Part shown: one piece after another, positions 15,001 through 22,157 of the stretch | Layout: the number at the start of each line of letters is the position of its first letter | Numbering within the stretch: the stretch's first letter is position 1 | DNA from: Gammaproteobacteria bacterium | GTDB lineage: Bacteria > Pseudomonadota > Gammaproteobacteria > Enterobacterales > Alteromonadaceae | Assembly: GCA_018825965.1 (NCBI GenBank) | Contig: JAHKAA010000035.1 | Location: forward strand, 37,769 to 101,768 | Direction of reading: 5' to 3' | DNA length: 64,000 nt | Notes under the pieces: model-generated | Seen by the model: the letters and a program-made list of their open reading frames with translations, nothing else | What the model was told of the DNA's origin: nothing | Database searches by the model: none | Position numbers and translations under genes: made by a program

Positions 15001-15290
15001 AGACAGTCGAGGTTCAATTAAACCAAAACGCCGGTTTTATGCGTTTTGCAGTGCAGGATCAGGGCTCTGGTATTCCGGATAACTTCCGCAGCCGTATTTT
15101 TGAAAAGTTTTCGCAGGCCGATGGTTCCAGCAGTCGCAAAGCTGAAGGCACAGGGCTTGGTTTAAATATCTGCAAAACTATTATTGCGGCTCATCATGGC
15201 ACTATTGGTTTTGACAGTGAGCCAGGCCAGGGCGCTTTGTTTTGGTTTGAATTACCGCTAACACAAGAGGGCCGGTCAGAGGCTGTTTAA
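12024..15290 (+). CDS. Sensor histidine kinase with periplasmic beta-propeller (two-component propeller family)
   Basis: A 1088-residue membrane kinase. After a signal/anchor come many propeller repeats with motifs such as GYIWLGS, LWVGS, LWIGT and NIWLLS (residues about 35-680). A Y_Y_Y domain, a single membrane span (about 770-790, rich in Leu), a coiled coil, HisKA (phospho-acceptor H867 in VSHELRTP) and HATPase follow. Unlike the Bacteroides hybrid relatives it has no receiver or DNA-binding domain, so a separate response regulator is needed; none is adjacent. The start at 12024 was chosen over an upstream ATG because it has a GGAGG site 9 bp before it. The signal is unknown. Confidence 0.88.
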   Translation: MRFRCCHYVLYLWLISCSFMLSAHVHFTRISVDDGLPNASIYKILQDDDGYIWLGSTNTGLLRYNGYELEAFDVLPASVSENMLVPDIDALLIDQNHQLWVGSWGMGLSKVNIRTGQITHYSDQAGSALRLASNYIQSLLVDQSGALWIGTNKGLQLLSPDGSLQTIGAEGSAQPLIHQRIWALEQSDDGTVWIATSNGLHQWTAKDGLSVAYQAFGSHNVNNEMRTLFAYGDKLWIGGRSALFLFDRALSEFRAVPFYDDAVSPIINVLVSDQQGNMLVGTFDGVYKLSLISGQFEAFGNHRQLLPGINVRSLLVDRSGLLWVGSREKGLFYGRHQPSAFTDLREWGEQAATLAAKQLTAVKVEDDFLWLGTADQFYQFNRSTGKVKVFAMPARVNAITRSSQGELYLGSDNGLWLFDEKNQQLRQLDSGQRLNSTLWQNVRDLISLPDGSLWLGLWQNGLMRWDPAGNHQQWLRDMAQQKVGDAVQVVQHIQGQLWLGTRYSGAFLLNPGTGQLQALAEWLPVQQALDIQCIAPGPDNTVLICSRSGLLSLDPENRIVSVLVEAAKLPGTELLGAYTDKQNNIWLLSAYGLTLKPYQKERLTTFTEQDGLNSKEMIFKAFSVSKRDNLYLGTAGGLAIVNAGRLWLNHHKANTRISAIWIDQKKLKAGIMQGPWSHIELKPGESISLELASLDFHDPKRNQFIYQLEGVDNSWQHNTGYTKVNYSQLEPGSYKFKVLGSNQHGLFTDKAQTLTIEVLPLWWQRGWVITGLALLLLLLLLAGHGYRLRHMRQINKLLQQSVQERANNQTVLEAMVEERTKALQDSTATLSLRSRQLELSLSQLAANNKELKRLNHLKDEFISTVSHELRTPLTSIRGAVGLLASKAVDQDSGHYQQLLHTALGNSERLSQLINDLLDLQKFESGNFSLSFEVTDMKQLVLQALDSIAPYAAKYQVSFQVKLDDCRVVADHIRLRQVVDNLLSNAIKFSGRGQTVEVQLNQNAGFMRFAVQDQGSGIPDNFRSRIFEKFSQADGSSSRKAEGTGLGLNICKTIIAAHHGTIGFDSEPGQGALFWFELPLTQEGRSEAV

Positions 15291-15940
15291 GCAGCCACTG
15301 ACAGCGGCAACACATAAAAGTACACAGCCAGAAAATGGCAAAGGCTGCCTGAGAGTACAAACAAGTGCCAGATCAAATGATGCATAAACAAAGTTTTTTG
15401 CACATAAAACAGCACCCCACCTGAATAAAATAAACCACCTGCCAATAACCACCACATGCCCGCTGCTGGTACATGGGTCAGCATAGGGTTGATAGCCACT
15501 ATCACTATCCAGCCCATCATCAGATACATAGCCAGAGATAATTTCTGATATTTAGCGCCGGTAAAAAGCTTTAACAGTACGCCAGCCAGCGCAATACTCC
15601 AGACTAAGGCAAATAACCACCAGCCCCAGTTGTCCCTTAAACTCACCAGCGTAAAAGGGGTGTAGGTGCCAGCAATCAGAATAAAAATAGCCGAATGATC
15701 CAGTTTTCTCAGCCAGAGCTTATGCTGCAGGTTGCCAATGGCATGATACAACGTAGAGCTGCCGTATAATAAAATTAAACTCAGGCCAAAGACCCAACTG
15801 CTTAATTGCCGCCAGAAATCGGTATCAGCACTTTGCTGCAGCATCAGATACAAGCCAATGATGCTGGCTAACACCCCTATACCATGGCTGATGGCATGGC
15901 TTAATTCTTCTGATGCACTGTAACTGGTTGCTGCTTTCAT
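15287..15940 (-). CDS. Hemolysin III / PAQR-family membrane protein (YqfA-like)
   Basis: A 217-residue integral membrane protein with seven predicted spans. Family motifs are visible: an N-terminal EELSHAISHGIG, a central YGSSTLYHA, LDHSAIFILIAGTYTPF, and a C-terminal FMHHLIWHLFVL. The conserved His and Asp residues resemble the zinc site of PAQR receptors, which are thought to be hydrolases. Despite the name, E. coli YqfA is not an established hemolysin. The stop overlaps the end of the convergent kinase gene by 4 bp. Confidence 0.88.
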   Translation of the reverse strand: MKAATSYSASEELSHAISHGIGVLASIIGLYLMLQQSADTDFWRQLSSWVFGLSLILLYGSSTLYHAIGNLQHKLWLRKLDHSAIFILIAGTYTPFTLVSLRDNWGWWLFALVWSIALAGVLLKLFTGAKYQKLSLAMYLMMGWIVIVAINPMLTHVPAAGMWWLLAGGLFYSGGVLFYVQKTLFMHHLIWHLFVLSGSLCHFLAVYFYVLPLSVAA

Positions 15941-16077
15941 CTTCTGTATGGCGTTCTGAGTGGTTGAAAAGATGATGTTAACACTGGCTGGATAAAAGCA
16001 ACCAGCCTGATTCGTTATTTTCGACAGATAGAGGTAAACTAACGACCTTTGTTTTTTATACTCAACAGTAGTCTTTT

Positions 16078-17355
16078 ATGTCTGTGCTTCTTGTGGTCGG
16101 TTATGTCTGGCCTGAACCTAATTCCTCCGCTGCCGGCAGTCGGATGCTGTCTTTGCTGGCGATGTTCCGTGAGCAGAACTGGACTGTTATTTTTGCAAGT
16201 CCGGCGGAAAAAAGCCCACACCGTTTTGATTTAAGCCAGTGGCAAATTGCCGAACAACAGATCCAGTTAAACGACAGCAGCTTTGATGAGCAATTAAAAC
16301 AGTGGCAGCCCGATATGGTGATGTTTGACCGTTTTATGCTTGAAGAGCAGTTTGGCTGGCGTGTTGAACAGCAATGCCCTGATGCGCTGCGGTTATTAGA
16401 TACTGAAGATCTGCACTTTTTACGTTTAGCCCGCCAGCAGGCGTTTAAAGCGGGCAGGGCAGTGACACTGGATGATTTACACAGCGAACAGGCGCAGCGT
16501 GAAATAGCTGCTATTTACCGCTCTGATCTGACGTTAATTATTTCAGACGCTGAAATGCAGCTGCTGACAGAACACTTTAAAGTGCCAACAGAGTTGCTGT
16601 GTTACAGCCCGTTTTGGCTTGAAACTCAAACCGAAGCTGAACTCCTTGCTGATTTACCCCTGTTTGAACAGCGCCAGCATTTTGTTTCTATTGGTAATTT
16701 CCGGCATGAACCAAACTGGCAGGCCGTGCTCTGGCTCAAGCAGCAGATCTGGCCTTTGATCCGCAAGCAACTGCCCAAAGCCGAACTGCATATTTATGGC
16801 GCTTATCCGCCGCCTAAAGCCACACAGTTGCATCAGCCTAAAGAGGGGTTTCTGGTCAAAGGCTGGGCTGAAAGTGCAGCTGAAGTGGTTAAAAATGGCC
16901 GTGTGTTATTAGCCCCTTTGGCTTTTGGGGCTGGCCTTAAAGGCAAATTTATTGATGCCATGCTGCAGGGCACTCCGAATGTCACCACGGCCATAGGCGC
17001 TGAAGGCATGGTGCATCAGGGGCAGTGGGCCGGACTTATTGGCGAAACTGCTGAACAAATCGCAGAGGCCGCTGTGCTTTTGTATCAGGACCAGGCTTTA
17101 TGGCAGCAAAAACAGCAGCAAGGCTTTTGCATTCTGGCGCAGCGTTTTGCACAAGAGCAGCATCAGCCCCGCGTCTGGCAGCAATTGATGGACGTGCAGC
17201 AACAGTTGTCACAGCACAGATTAACGAACTTCACTGGCGCTATGCTCAGACATCATCAGCATCGCAGCACGCAGTTTATGGCGCAGTGGATTGAAGCAAA
17301 AACTAAATTGGCAGAGCTGAAATACAACCTTGCACAGGAGACAATACATGAGTGA
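16078..17355 (+). CDS. Glycosyltransferase, GT4-like
   Basis: A 425-residue cytoplasmic protein of the GT-B fold. The N-terminal Rossmann half begins VLLVVGYVWPEPNSSAAGSR. The C-terminal half has the donor-site pattern HFVSIGNFRHEPN, ELHIYGAYPP and APLAFGAGLKGKFIDAMLQG, with E/G positions typical of group 1 transferases. The last 60 residues are Gln/His-rich. It overlaps the Nif3-like gene by 8 bp. Donor and acceptor cannot be read from sequence; no polysaccharide cluster surrounds it. Confidence 0.82.
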   Translation: MSVLLVVGYVWPEPNSSAAGSRMLSLLAMFREQNWTVIFASPAEKSPHRFDLSQWQIAEQQIQLNDSSFDEQLKQWQPDMVMFDRFMLEEQFGWRVEQQCPDALRLLDTEDLHFLRLARQQAFKAGRAVTLDDLHSEQAQREIAAIYRSDLTLIISDAEMQLLTEHFKVPTELLCYSPFWLETQTEAELLADLPLFEQRQHFVSIGNFRHEPNWQAVLWLKQQIWPLIRKQLPKAELHIYGAYPPPKATQLHQPKEGFLVKGWAESAAEVVKNGRVLLAPLAFGAGLKGKFIDAMLQGTPNVTTAIGAEGMVHQGQWAGLIGETAEQIAEAAVLLYQDQALWQQKQQQGFCILAQRFAQEQHQPRVWQQLMDVQQQLSQHRLTNFTGAMLRHHQHRSTQFMAQWIEAKTKLAELKYNLAQETIHE

Positions 17356-18112
17356 AATCAGCCGTCAGGCTTTAGTTCAGCTGTTGGATCAGGAACTCCA
17401 AAGCCATCTGATCAAAGATTATTGCCCCAATGGTTTACAGGTAGAGGGCAAAAACCAGATTAAAAAAATAGTGGCTGGTGTGACTGCTTCTCAGGCGTTG
17501 CTGGATGCAGCTGTAACAGCTGGGGCTGATGCCATTCTGGTGCACCATGGATATTTCTGGAAAAACGAAGATTATGTGATCACCGGCATCAAAAAACGTC
17601 GTTTACAAAGCCTGTTAAAACACGATATCAGCCTGATTGCTTACCATTTGCCGTTGGATGTGCACCCGCTGCTTGGTAACAATGCCCAACTGGCATTAAA
17701 GCTGGGCTTAACCCAGTGGCAGGCAGTGCCCGGTGTTAGCCCGGCAGGCGTTTTGATGCGCGGCACTTTAGCTAAGGCGATGACCAGCCAGCAGATAGCG
17801 GATAGGCTACATTATGAGCTCAATCGCACTCCGCTGCTGCATGCAGTGCTGGATAAACCAATAACAGAACTGGCCTGGTGCACGGGCGGTGGTCAGTCTT
17901 ATATTGATCAGGCTTATGCTGCAGGTGCAGAAGTTTTTATCAGCGGTGAAGTGTCGGAACAAACTATTCACAGTTCCCGCGAGCTTGGCATCGACTTTAT
18001 TGCCGCTGGTCATCATGCCACTGAGCGTTATGGCATCAAAGCTTTGGCTGAATTTGTGCAGCAAAAAACCGGTGTGGTCTGCGAGTTTATTGATATCGAC
18101 AATCCGGCTTAA
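17348..18112 (+). CDS. Nif3-like dinuclear metal centre protein (YbgI family)
   Basis: A 254-residue protein of the Nif3/YbgI family. The metal ligands are visible in AILVHHGYFW, AYHLPLDVHP and the C-terminal AGHHATERYG. E. coli YbgI (RadD-unrelated) has a dinuclear site and a toroidal hexamer; its reaction is not firmly established, although GTP cyclohydrolase-like activity has been suggested for relatives. The start at 17348 has a GGAG site and overlaps the glycosyltransferase end. cmoM follows 26 bp on. Confidence 0.9.
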   Translation: MSEISRQALVQLLDQELQSHLIKDYCPNGLQVEGKNQIKKIVAGVTASQALLDAAVTAGADAILVHHGYFWKNEDYVITGIKKRRLQSLLKHDISLIAYHLPLDVHPLLGNNAQLALKLGLTQWQAVPGVSPAGVLMRGTLAKAMTSQQIADRLHYELNRTPLLHAVLDKPITELAWCTGGGQSYIDQAYAAGAEVFISGEVSEQTIHSSRELGIDFIAAGHHATERYGIKALAEFVQQKTGVVCEFIDIDNPA

Positions 18113-18138
18113 GAGTTTTACCAAGTGAGTAATAAACA

Positions 18139-18912
18139 GTGACTAAAAAGCAGCAGGACCGCAGTTTTGATGGCATAGCGGGCAAGTTTCAGAAAAATAT
18201 TTACCAGACCACTAAGGGCCGCCTGCGCCAGGCTGTGCTGTTGCGTGACTTTGCACAATGTGCCGATTTACAGCAGCCCAGCCGTATTCTGGATGTAGGT
18301 GCAGGGCAGGGGCAACTGGCGCTGGCTTTAGCAGCACAAGGCCATCAGGTCACATTAACTGATCTGTCGCAGGATATGCTGGATATAGCGTTACAGGATG
18401 CCAGAGAGCGTGGAGTGGAAGCGCAGATCCAATGCCATGCTCTGGCTTTGCAGCAGTTGTCTGAGCAAAAATGGCAGCCTTTTCCTGTGGTGTTATGTCA
18501 TGCGGTGTTGGAATGGTTGCATGAGCCTGCAGAGGCCATCAGACAATTGCGCTCTTTAGTGCAAAAAGGCGGGCTGGTGTCGCTGATGTTTTACAATAAA
18601 GACGCTAAACGCCTGAGCAATATTATTTATGGCAATTTTAACTATGTGCTGCGCGATTTGGCTTTTAAGAAAAAAGTCAGTTTAAGCCCGCAAAACCCGC
18701 TGCAACCTGAAGAGGTGTATCGCTGGTGTAAAGAGGCTGGTTTTGTCATTGAAGGCAAAACCGGAGTGCGTTGTTTCCATGATTATCTGCGCGACCGCTC
18801 AGAGCAGGAGACAGAATTTGACAACTTGCTGCAAGTGGAACTGCAATACAACAGACAAGAACCTTATGCCTCTATAGGGCGTTATCAGCATTTGTTACTC
18901 CGGGCTCTGTAA
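18139..18912 (+). CDS. cmoM: tRNA 5-carboxymethoxyuridine methyltransferase CmoM (SmtA)
   Basis: A 257-residue class I SAM methyltransferase. The N-terminal DRSFDGIAGKFQKNIY segment, the SAM loop ILDVGAGQGQLALAL and the VLCHAVLEWL region match CmoM, which methylates cmo5U34 in tRNA to mcmo5U. The start codon is GTG. It is probably the last gene of the glycosyltransferase-Nif3 unit. The SmtA/CmoM call is favoured over generic UbiE-type methyltransferases by the N-terminus and length. Confidence 0.87.
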   Translation: MTKKQQDRSFDGIAGKFQKNIYQTTKGRLRQAVLLRDFAQCADLQQPSRILDVGAGQGQLALALAAQGHQVTLTDLSQDMLDIALQDARERGVEAQIQCHALALQQLSEQKWQPFPVVLCHAVLEWLHEPAEAIRQLRSLVQKGGLVSLMFYNKDAKRLSNIIYGNFNYVLRDLAFKKKVSLSPQNPLQPEEVYRWCKEAGFVIEGKTGVRCFHDYLRDRSEQETEFDNLLQVELQYNRQEPYASIGRYQHLLLRAL

Positions 18913-18950
18913 GCTTTTTCCTTAATCGAAAATTAAATGTGAAAAAACAG

Positions 18951-18978
18951 TTGCAGTGCGGAATAAAGCTGTTATGAT
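18951..18978 (+). promoter_or_regulatory. Possible promoter of the small RNA candidate
   Basis: A TATGAT -10 hexamer (18973-18978, 5 of 6 to consensus) lies 16 bp after a weak -35 TTGCAG (18951-18956, 3 of 6). It is correctly placed to start a transcript through the structured stretch that ends at 19198. Confidence 0.35.
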
Positions 18979-18990
18979 TAATTCCGTAAT

Positions 18991-19009
18991 GCGAACGGTT
19001 ATCATTTGC
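18991..19009. promoter_or_regulatory. Possible Fur box
   Basis: The 19 bases from 18991 share 12 of 19 positions with the consensus Fur box, mainly in the right half (TTATCATT). It sits just past the -10 element, where Fur would block transcription. The match is modest and no second half-site is obvious, so this is a suggestion only. Confidence 0.25.
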
Positions 19010-19169
19010 AAAGTATGCAATCAAGTGGGAAGTCTGCGCCCTGCCAGGAAGGCAGCTTGATTTCGTAGGCGGATAATAGTTGTGTTACATGTTGTGACCC
19101 TATGACAACAACTGTTCTGCTGTTGTTGTCAGACTCCGAAGTCTTTGCCCATCCAAAGACCACGTTCTG

Positions 19170-19198
19170 GCCCGGCCTTATCAGCCGGGCATTTTTTT
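19170..19198 (+). terminator. Rho-independent terminator
   Basis: Seven-bp perfect stem GCCCGGC/GCCGGGC with a 7-base loop, followed by A and T7. It ends plus-strand transcription of the RNA candidate or of the cmoM unit, well before the convergent TetR gene. Confidence 0.88.
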
Positions 19199-19341
19199 AA
19201 GTCCGGGAGCCAGATATTTATCAACCCTATAAGATAAAAAACGGGCTTTGAGCGAATTGGAAAAGCCGCACACTGCAGAATCATGGCTATTACCCCATTT
19301 CACTGCACTTTCTGGATTTGCCTGTAGTGATTATGGCCATA

Positions 19342-19971
19342 TCAGCCAGGAATCAACGGTTCACTGCGTGGTGTGATGATGCAGTCTGCTGTCAGATCTT
19401 CTTTTAAGATCAACCAGATAATTGTCGAAATAAACTGACTGGTTTGTTCTGCAGAAGCTTGCAACGCATCTGAAGTGATTGAATAACCCTCAATAAAAGG
19501 TATGAGTAATAACTCAATACGGCGGATTTTGGCAGAGTCCTCTGTCAATTTGGCAAAGATCTGGCTTAATTTTGTGGCACTTTGCAGATAATAATAATCA
19601 AGATGATTTTTTATCGGCAAGCTGCGACTTGATAAGGCCCAGAACTCACGGAAAATGCGGCACCACTCAAGCAGTTCCTCACTGTGAATTAAACTGGCGA
19701 TAAATTTTTGCAAGTCTGGCAACTGTATTTCCGGTTTCTCTGCCAGGTGACGAAAAAATTCCACCTCAATAATTGCCATGCATTTGTTGAGGTACGTATC
19801 AATCATTGCCATCAGCAATTTTTCACGATCTTTATAATAATATTGCAAATTACCGAGGCTAATTCCTGAACGCTCAGCCACCTTTCGCATGGTCAGCCCG
19901 TGGCTGCCATGTTCTGCAAGTAAATCCAATGCATATTCGAGTATCCGTTGTTGGTTGTTCGTTCTGACCAC
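19342..19971 (-). CDS. TetR/AcrR-family transcriptional regulator of the adjacent operon
   Basis: A 209-residue regulator. The N-terminal helix-turn-helix (residues about 10-55: RILEYALDLLAEHGSHGLT, then MRKVAERSGISLGNLQYYYKDREKLL) is classic TetR. The C-terminal ligand domain is divergent, as expected. It is transcribed away from the ACP-led operon across a 436-bp gap that holds several inverted repeats, so control of that operon and of itself is the natural inference. The ligand is unknown; a pathway product or acyl intermediate would be typical. Confidence 0.9.
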   Translation of the reverse strand: MVRTNNQQRILEYALDLLAEHGSHGLTMRKVAERSGISLGNLQYYYKDREKLLMAMIDTYLNKCMAIIEVEFFRHLAEKPEIQLPDLQKFIASLIHSEELLEWCRIFREFWALSSRSLPIKNHLDYYYLQSATKLSQIFAKLTEDSAKIRRIELLLIPFIEGYSITSDALQASAEQTSQFISTIIWLILKEDLTADCIITPRSEPLIPG

Positions 19972-20081
19972 TGCTGTACCCTTTTATCTGATATTGCGTC
20001 AATGAAACATGGCAAGGTTTCGCCAATATACCAAACTTCCTTTTGCAGGTAATTTTTCGGTTTGCCATCCGGATCAAATTG

Positions 20082-20095
20082 GATTGTAAACAATC
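20082..20095. promoter_or_regulatory. Inverted repeat, possible regulator site near the TetR promoter
   Basis: Perfect repeat GATTGT-AA-ACAATC, 111 bp upstream of the TetR start. Size and symmetry suit a dimeric regulator such as the divergent TetR protein. No strong promoter hexamers for the TetR gene are obvious around it. Confidence 0.35.
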
Positions 20096-20258
20096 TTAGT
20101 TTTATAAAAAATAGTTCGGCTGAAGCCTATGCCTGCCTGATCCCAGGCCTAAATCAGGTATATGTCAAATACGGCTGGAACTTCCAGACTTTTCTGCAAA
20201 TACAAGCAATAAATCCCTCGATCTCCTTTGATTAGTCACTCACCAATCCAGTGTGATC

Positions 20259-20270
20259 TGACCTGGGTCA
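20259..20270. promoter_or_regulatory. Inverted repeat TGACC-TG-GGTCA upstream of the operon promoter
   Basis: Five-bp perfect arms with a 2-base centre, ending 35 bp before the -35 box of the operon. The GACC/GGTC arms recur in inverted order at 20336-20349, which suggests two sites for the same regulator. Confidence 0.4.
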
Positions 20271-20305
20271 AAAGACCTTAATGAAAAATAAAAGTAAATT
20301 ATTTG

Positions 20306-20334
20306 TTGACATCCATCAAGGGTGTTTAAATAAT
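20306..20334 (+). promoter_or_regulatory. Sigma-70 promoter of the aminolipid-type operon
   Basis: Consensus -35 TTGACA (20306-20311), a 17-bp spacer and -10 AATAAT (20329-20334, 5 of 6). It lies 74 bp before the ACP start and faces the operon. This is the strongest promoter match noticed in the window. Confidence 0.75.
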
Positions 20335-20335
20335 A

Positions 20336-20349
20336 AGGTCGCATGACCT
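20336..20349. promoter_or_regulatory. Inverted repeat AGGTC-GCAT-GACCT at the predicted transcription start
   Basis: Five-bp perfect arms with a 4-base centre, beginning 2 bp after the -10 hexamer, so a bound repressor would block initiation. It shares GGTC/GACC arms with the repeat at 20259-20270. A good candidate operator for the divergent TetR regulator. Confidence 0.5.
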
Positions 20350-20407
20350 ACAAACCAACTGTTTGTGCGTCGCTTACCCTGAAAATTAAGACAAAGGATG
20401 AAATGAC

Positions 20408-20869
20408 ATGAGTACAGTTGAAGAAAGTAAGGTGCTTGAGATAGTGGCAGACGTATTGGAGATGGATATTGATGAAGTCGGACTGGACGCCGCTTTATTG
20501 GATGATTTAGGTGCTGATTCACTGGATATCGTCGATGTTGCATTTTCATTAGGTAAAGCTTTTGGCATCAAAATGCCAACCAAAACAGTACTGGGAATAG
20601 TTGCAGAGCTGGCGCCGGATCTTCCTGTACTGCAAAACTTTCGGCTGACTGAACTTGGTGCCCGTATGTTACAAAATGGTCCAAATTTGTATGCAGCCGG
20701 GGTGGCCACAGCCGGTGCAAGCGCGGCTCAAGTGCTGGCTGCAACCAGTGTCCGAAACTGGTATGAACTTTGTTGTTTTGTCGCGTCTCATCCGACGAAA
20801 AATGGCGATTTAGCACTGAGTGACTTTGTTACTGAGTTTGCTGCCGATCATCTGACTGAAGCAGTTTGA
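20408..20869 (+). CDS. Acyl carrier protein with a C-terminal extension
   Basis: Residues 1-75 form a standard ACP: helix I, then GADSLDIVD with the phosphopantetheine serine at S38, and an acidic helix II. The total of 153 residues is about twice normal. The extra 75 or so residues (FRLTELGARMLQ through HLTEAV) have mixed Ala-rich and helical character and match no domain I recognise. It is the first gene of the operon and should carry the growing chain for the following ketosynthases after activation by the PPTase at the operon's end. An AAGGA-like site precedes the start. Confidence 0.85.
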   Translation: MSTVEESKVLEIVADVLEMDIDEVGLDAALLDDLGADSLDIVDVAFSLGKAFGIKMPTKTVLGIVAELAPDLPVLQNFRLTELGARMLQNGPNLYAAGVATAGASAAQVLAATSVRNWYELCCFVASHPTKNGDLALSDFVTEFAADHLTEAV

Positions 20870-20888
20870 TTAGCAAAGGATAAATGGA

Positions 20889-22133
20889 ATGCGTCAAGTT
20901 GTTGTTACCGGTGTGGGGGTCTGTGTGCCGGGCTGCTCAGAACCACAACAGTTGTTTAGTCAGTTGGCTCAAGGTCAGTCTTTTATCAATTTTGATGAAA
21001 AAATGGCGGCATTGGGAGTCAGGAATGTGGCGACCTGTGCAGTGTCCAAAGATGAAATTGCTACATTGCACGCGTTATATCCTGCAGTGGCGGCAGAGCT
21101 GAGTGTCAGCGGCACTATGGCCTTCCATGCATTAACCCATGCGGTGAAAAGTTCCGGTATTGATGTGCCTTTGTTAGCCAAACGCTGTGGTTTGTTTTAT
21201 GGCGTGCACAAATCGCTGATATCACCAGAACTGTTGTTCAACCTTTGGCAAGGTTATAACGAAACTTTGCAGCAGTTAAAGGTTGCGCCGTTATCCGAAG
21301 CAGAATTCAGGCAATTCAGACCCGATCATGTATTACCTGTATTTGCCCGGGAGATTGGGTTGCATGGACAGGTTCAGGCTGTGGCCGATGCTTGTGCTGC
21401 TGGTGCAACTAACATCTTGTCTGGCCTGCGGCGGATACGTGCCGGTCGTCTTGATGTGGCAATTTGTGGAGCAGCCGATGAAGGTTCTCAGCCATTGTGG
21501 AATCTGGTGTTCAGGCATTTGGGCGCATTAAGCAGTCCGGATACGACAGCCAGTACCATGTGCAGACCTTTTGACAGGGACCGCAGTGGCACTGTACTTG
21601 CTGATGGCGCAGCCTTTCTGATCCTGGAAGAAGAATCGCATGCAAGACTCAGAGGCGCGCCGGTACTGGCACGTATCAGTGGTGGCAGTCGCAGTTCTGA
21701 GTCATACAAAATGACCAGTACTGCGCCGGATGGTTCTTTGTATTTGCAGTCCATGCAGGCAGCTTTATCAGATGCAGGTCTTATTGCGGCGCAAATTGAC
21801 CATGTGAATGCACATGGCACAGGCACCAAAAGTAATGACTCCGCTGAGGGACTGGCCATTCGGGATTTGTTCGGCGCTCATTGTCCTGTGACATCAACCA
21901 AAGGTGCGCTGGGGCATTCATTATCCGGCAGTGGTGCTATTGAAGCTGTGCTCAGTGTTTTGTCACTGCGTCAGCAGCAACTGTTACCCACCCTGAACTA
22001 TCAGTGCCCGGGTCCGCAGGAAGCAGAGCTGAACATAGTCCGGCAATCCCGCCCACAACAACTGACTCATATTCTCAGTAATTCGTTTGGCTTCGGCGGT
22101 CAGAACGCCAGTCTGGTGATTTCAAAGGCTTAA
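20889..22133 (+). CDS. Beta-ketoacyl-ACP synthase, FabF-like, catalytically intact (KS-1)
   Basis: A 414-residue condensing enzyme that extends an acyl chain with malonyl-ACP. The catalytic triad is visible: C169 in DACAAGAT, H309 in VNAHGTGT and H343 in GALGHSLSGSG. The C-terminal NSFGFGGQNAS loop is also present. It follows the ACP by 19 bp and precedes a ketosynthase-like protein without these residues, the usual layout of a KS/chain-length-factor pair in type II polyketide systems. The substrate and chain length cannot be read. Confidence 0.9.
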   Translation: MRQVVVTGVGVCVPGCSEPQQLFSQLAQGQSFINFDEKMAALGVRNVATCAVSKDEIATLHALYPAVAAELSVSGTMAFHALTHAVKSSGIDVPLLAKRCGLFYGVHKSLISPELLFNLWQGYNETLQQLKVAPLSEAEFRQFRPDHVLPVFAREIGLHGQVQAVADACAAGATNILSGLRRIRAGRLDVAICGAADEGSQPLWNLVFRHLGALSSPDTTASTMCRPFDRDRSGTVLADGAAFLILEEESHARLRGAPVLARISGGSRSSESYKMTSTAPDGSLYLQSMQAALSDAGLIAAQIDHVNAHGTGTKSNDSAEGLAIRDLFGAHCPVTSTKGALGHSLSGSGAIEAVLSVLSLRQQQLLPTLNYQCPGPQEAELNIVRQSRPQQLTHILSNSFGFGGQNASLVISKA

Positions 22134-22157
22134 CCACTACTTCAGAGGCGAATCACA

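Larger units (their letters stand above)
18985..19198 (+). ncRNA. Candidate structured small RNA between cmoM and the TetR gene
   Basis: The gap after cmoM has no credible reading frame but dense secondary structure. In order: outer stem AATCAAG/CTTGATT (19019-25 with 19056-62) enclosing hairpin CTGCC/GGCAG (19041-55); a 10-bp perfect stem TGACAACAAC/GTTGTTGTCA with 9-base loop (19103-31); a 7-bp stem GTCTTTG/CAAAGAC with 6-base loop (19141-60); and a terminator ending in T7. The 5' end is an estimate from the -10 hexamer. It does not look like tmRNA, SRP RNA, 6S or RNase P RNA. A long cmoM 3' UTR is the alternative. Confidence 0.5.

Noticed and set aside
18985..19198. tmRNA, SRP RNA, 6S RNA, RNase P RNA or a known riboswitch
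   Set aside because: None of the conserved sequence blocks of these RNAs is present, no CCA end exists, and no plus-strand gene lies downstream to be controlled.
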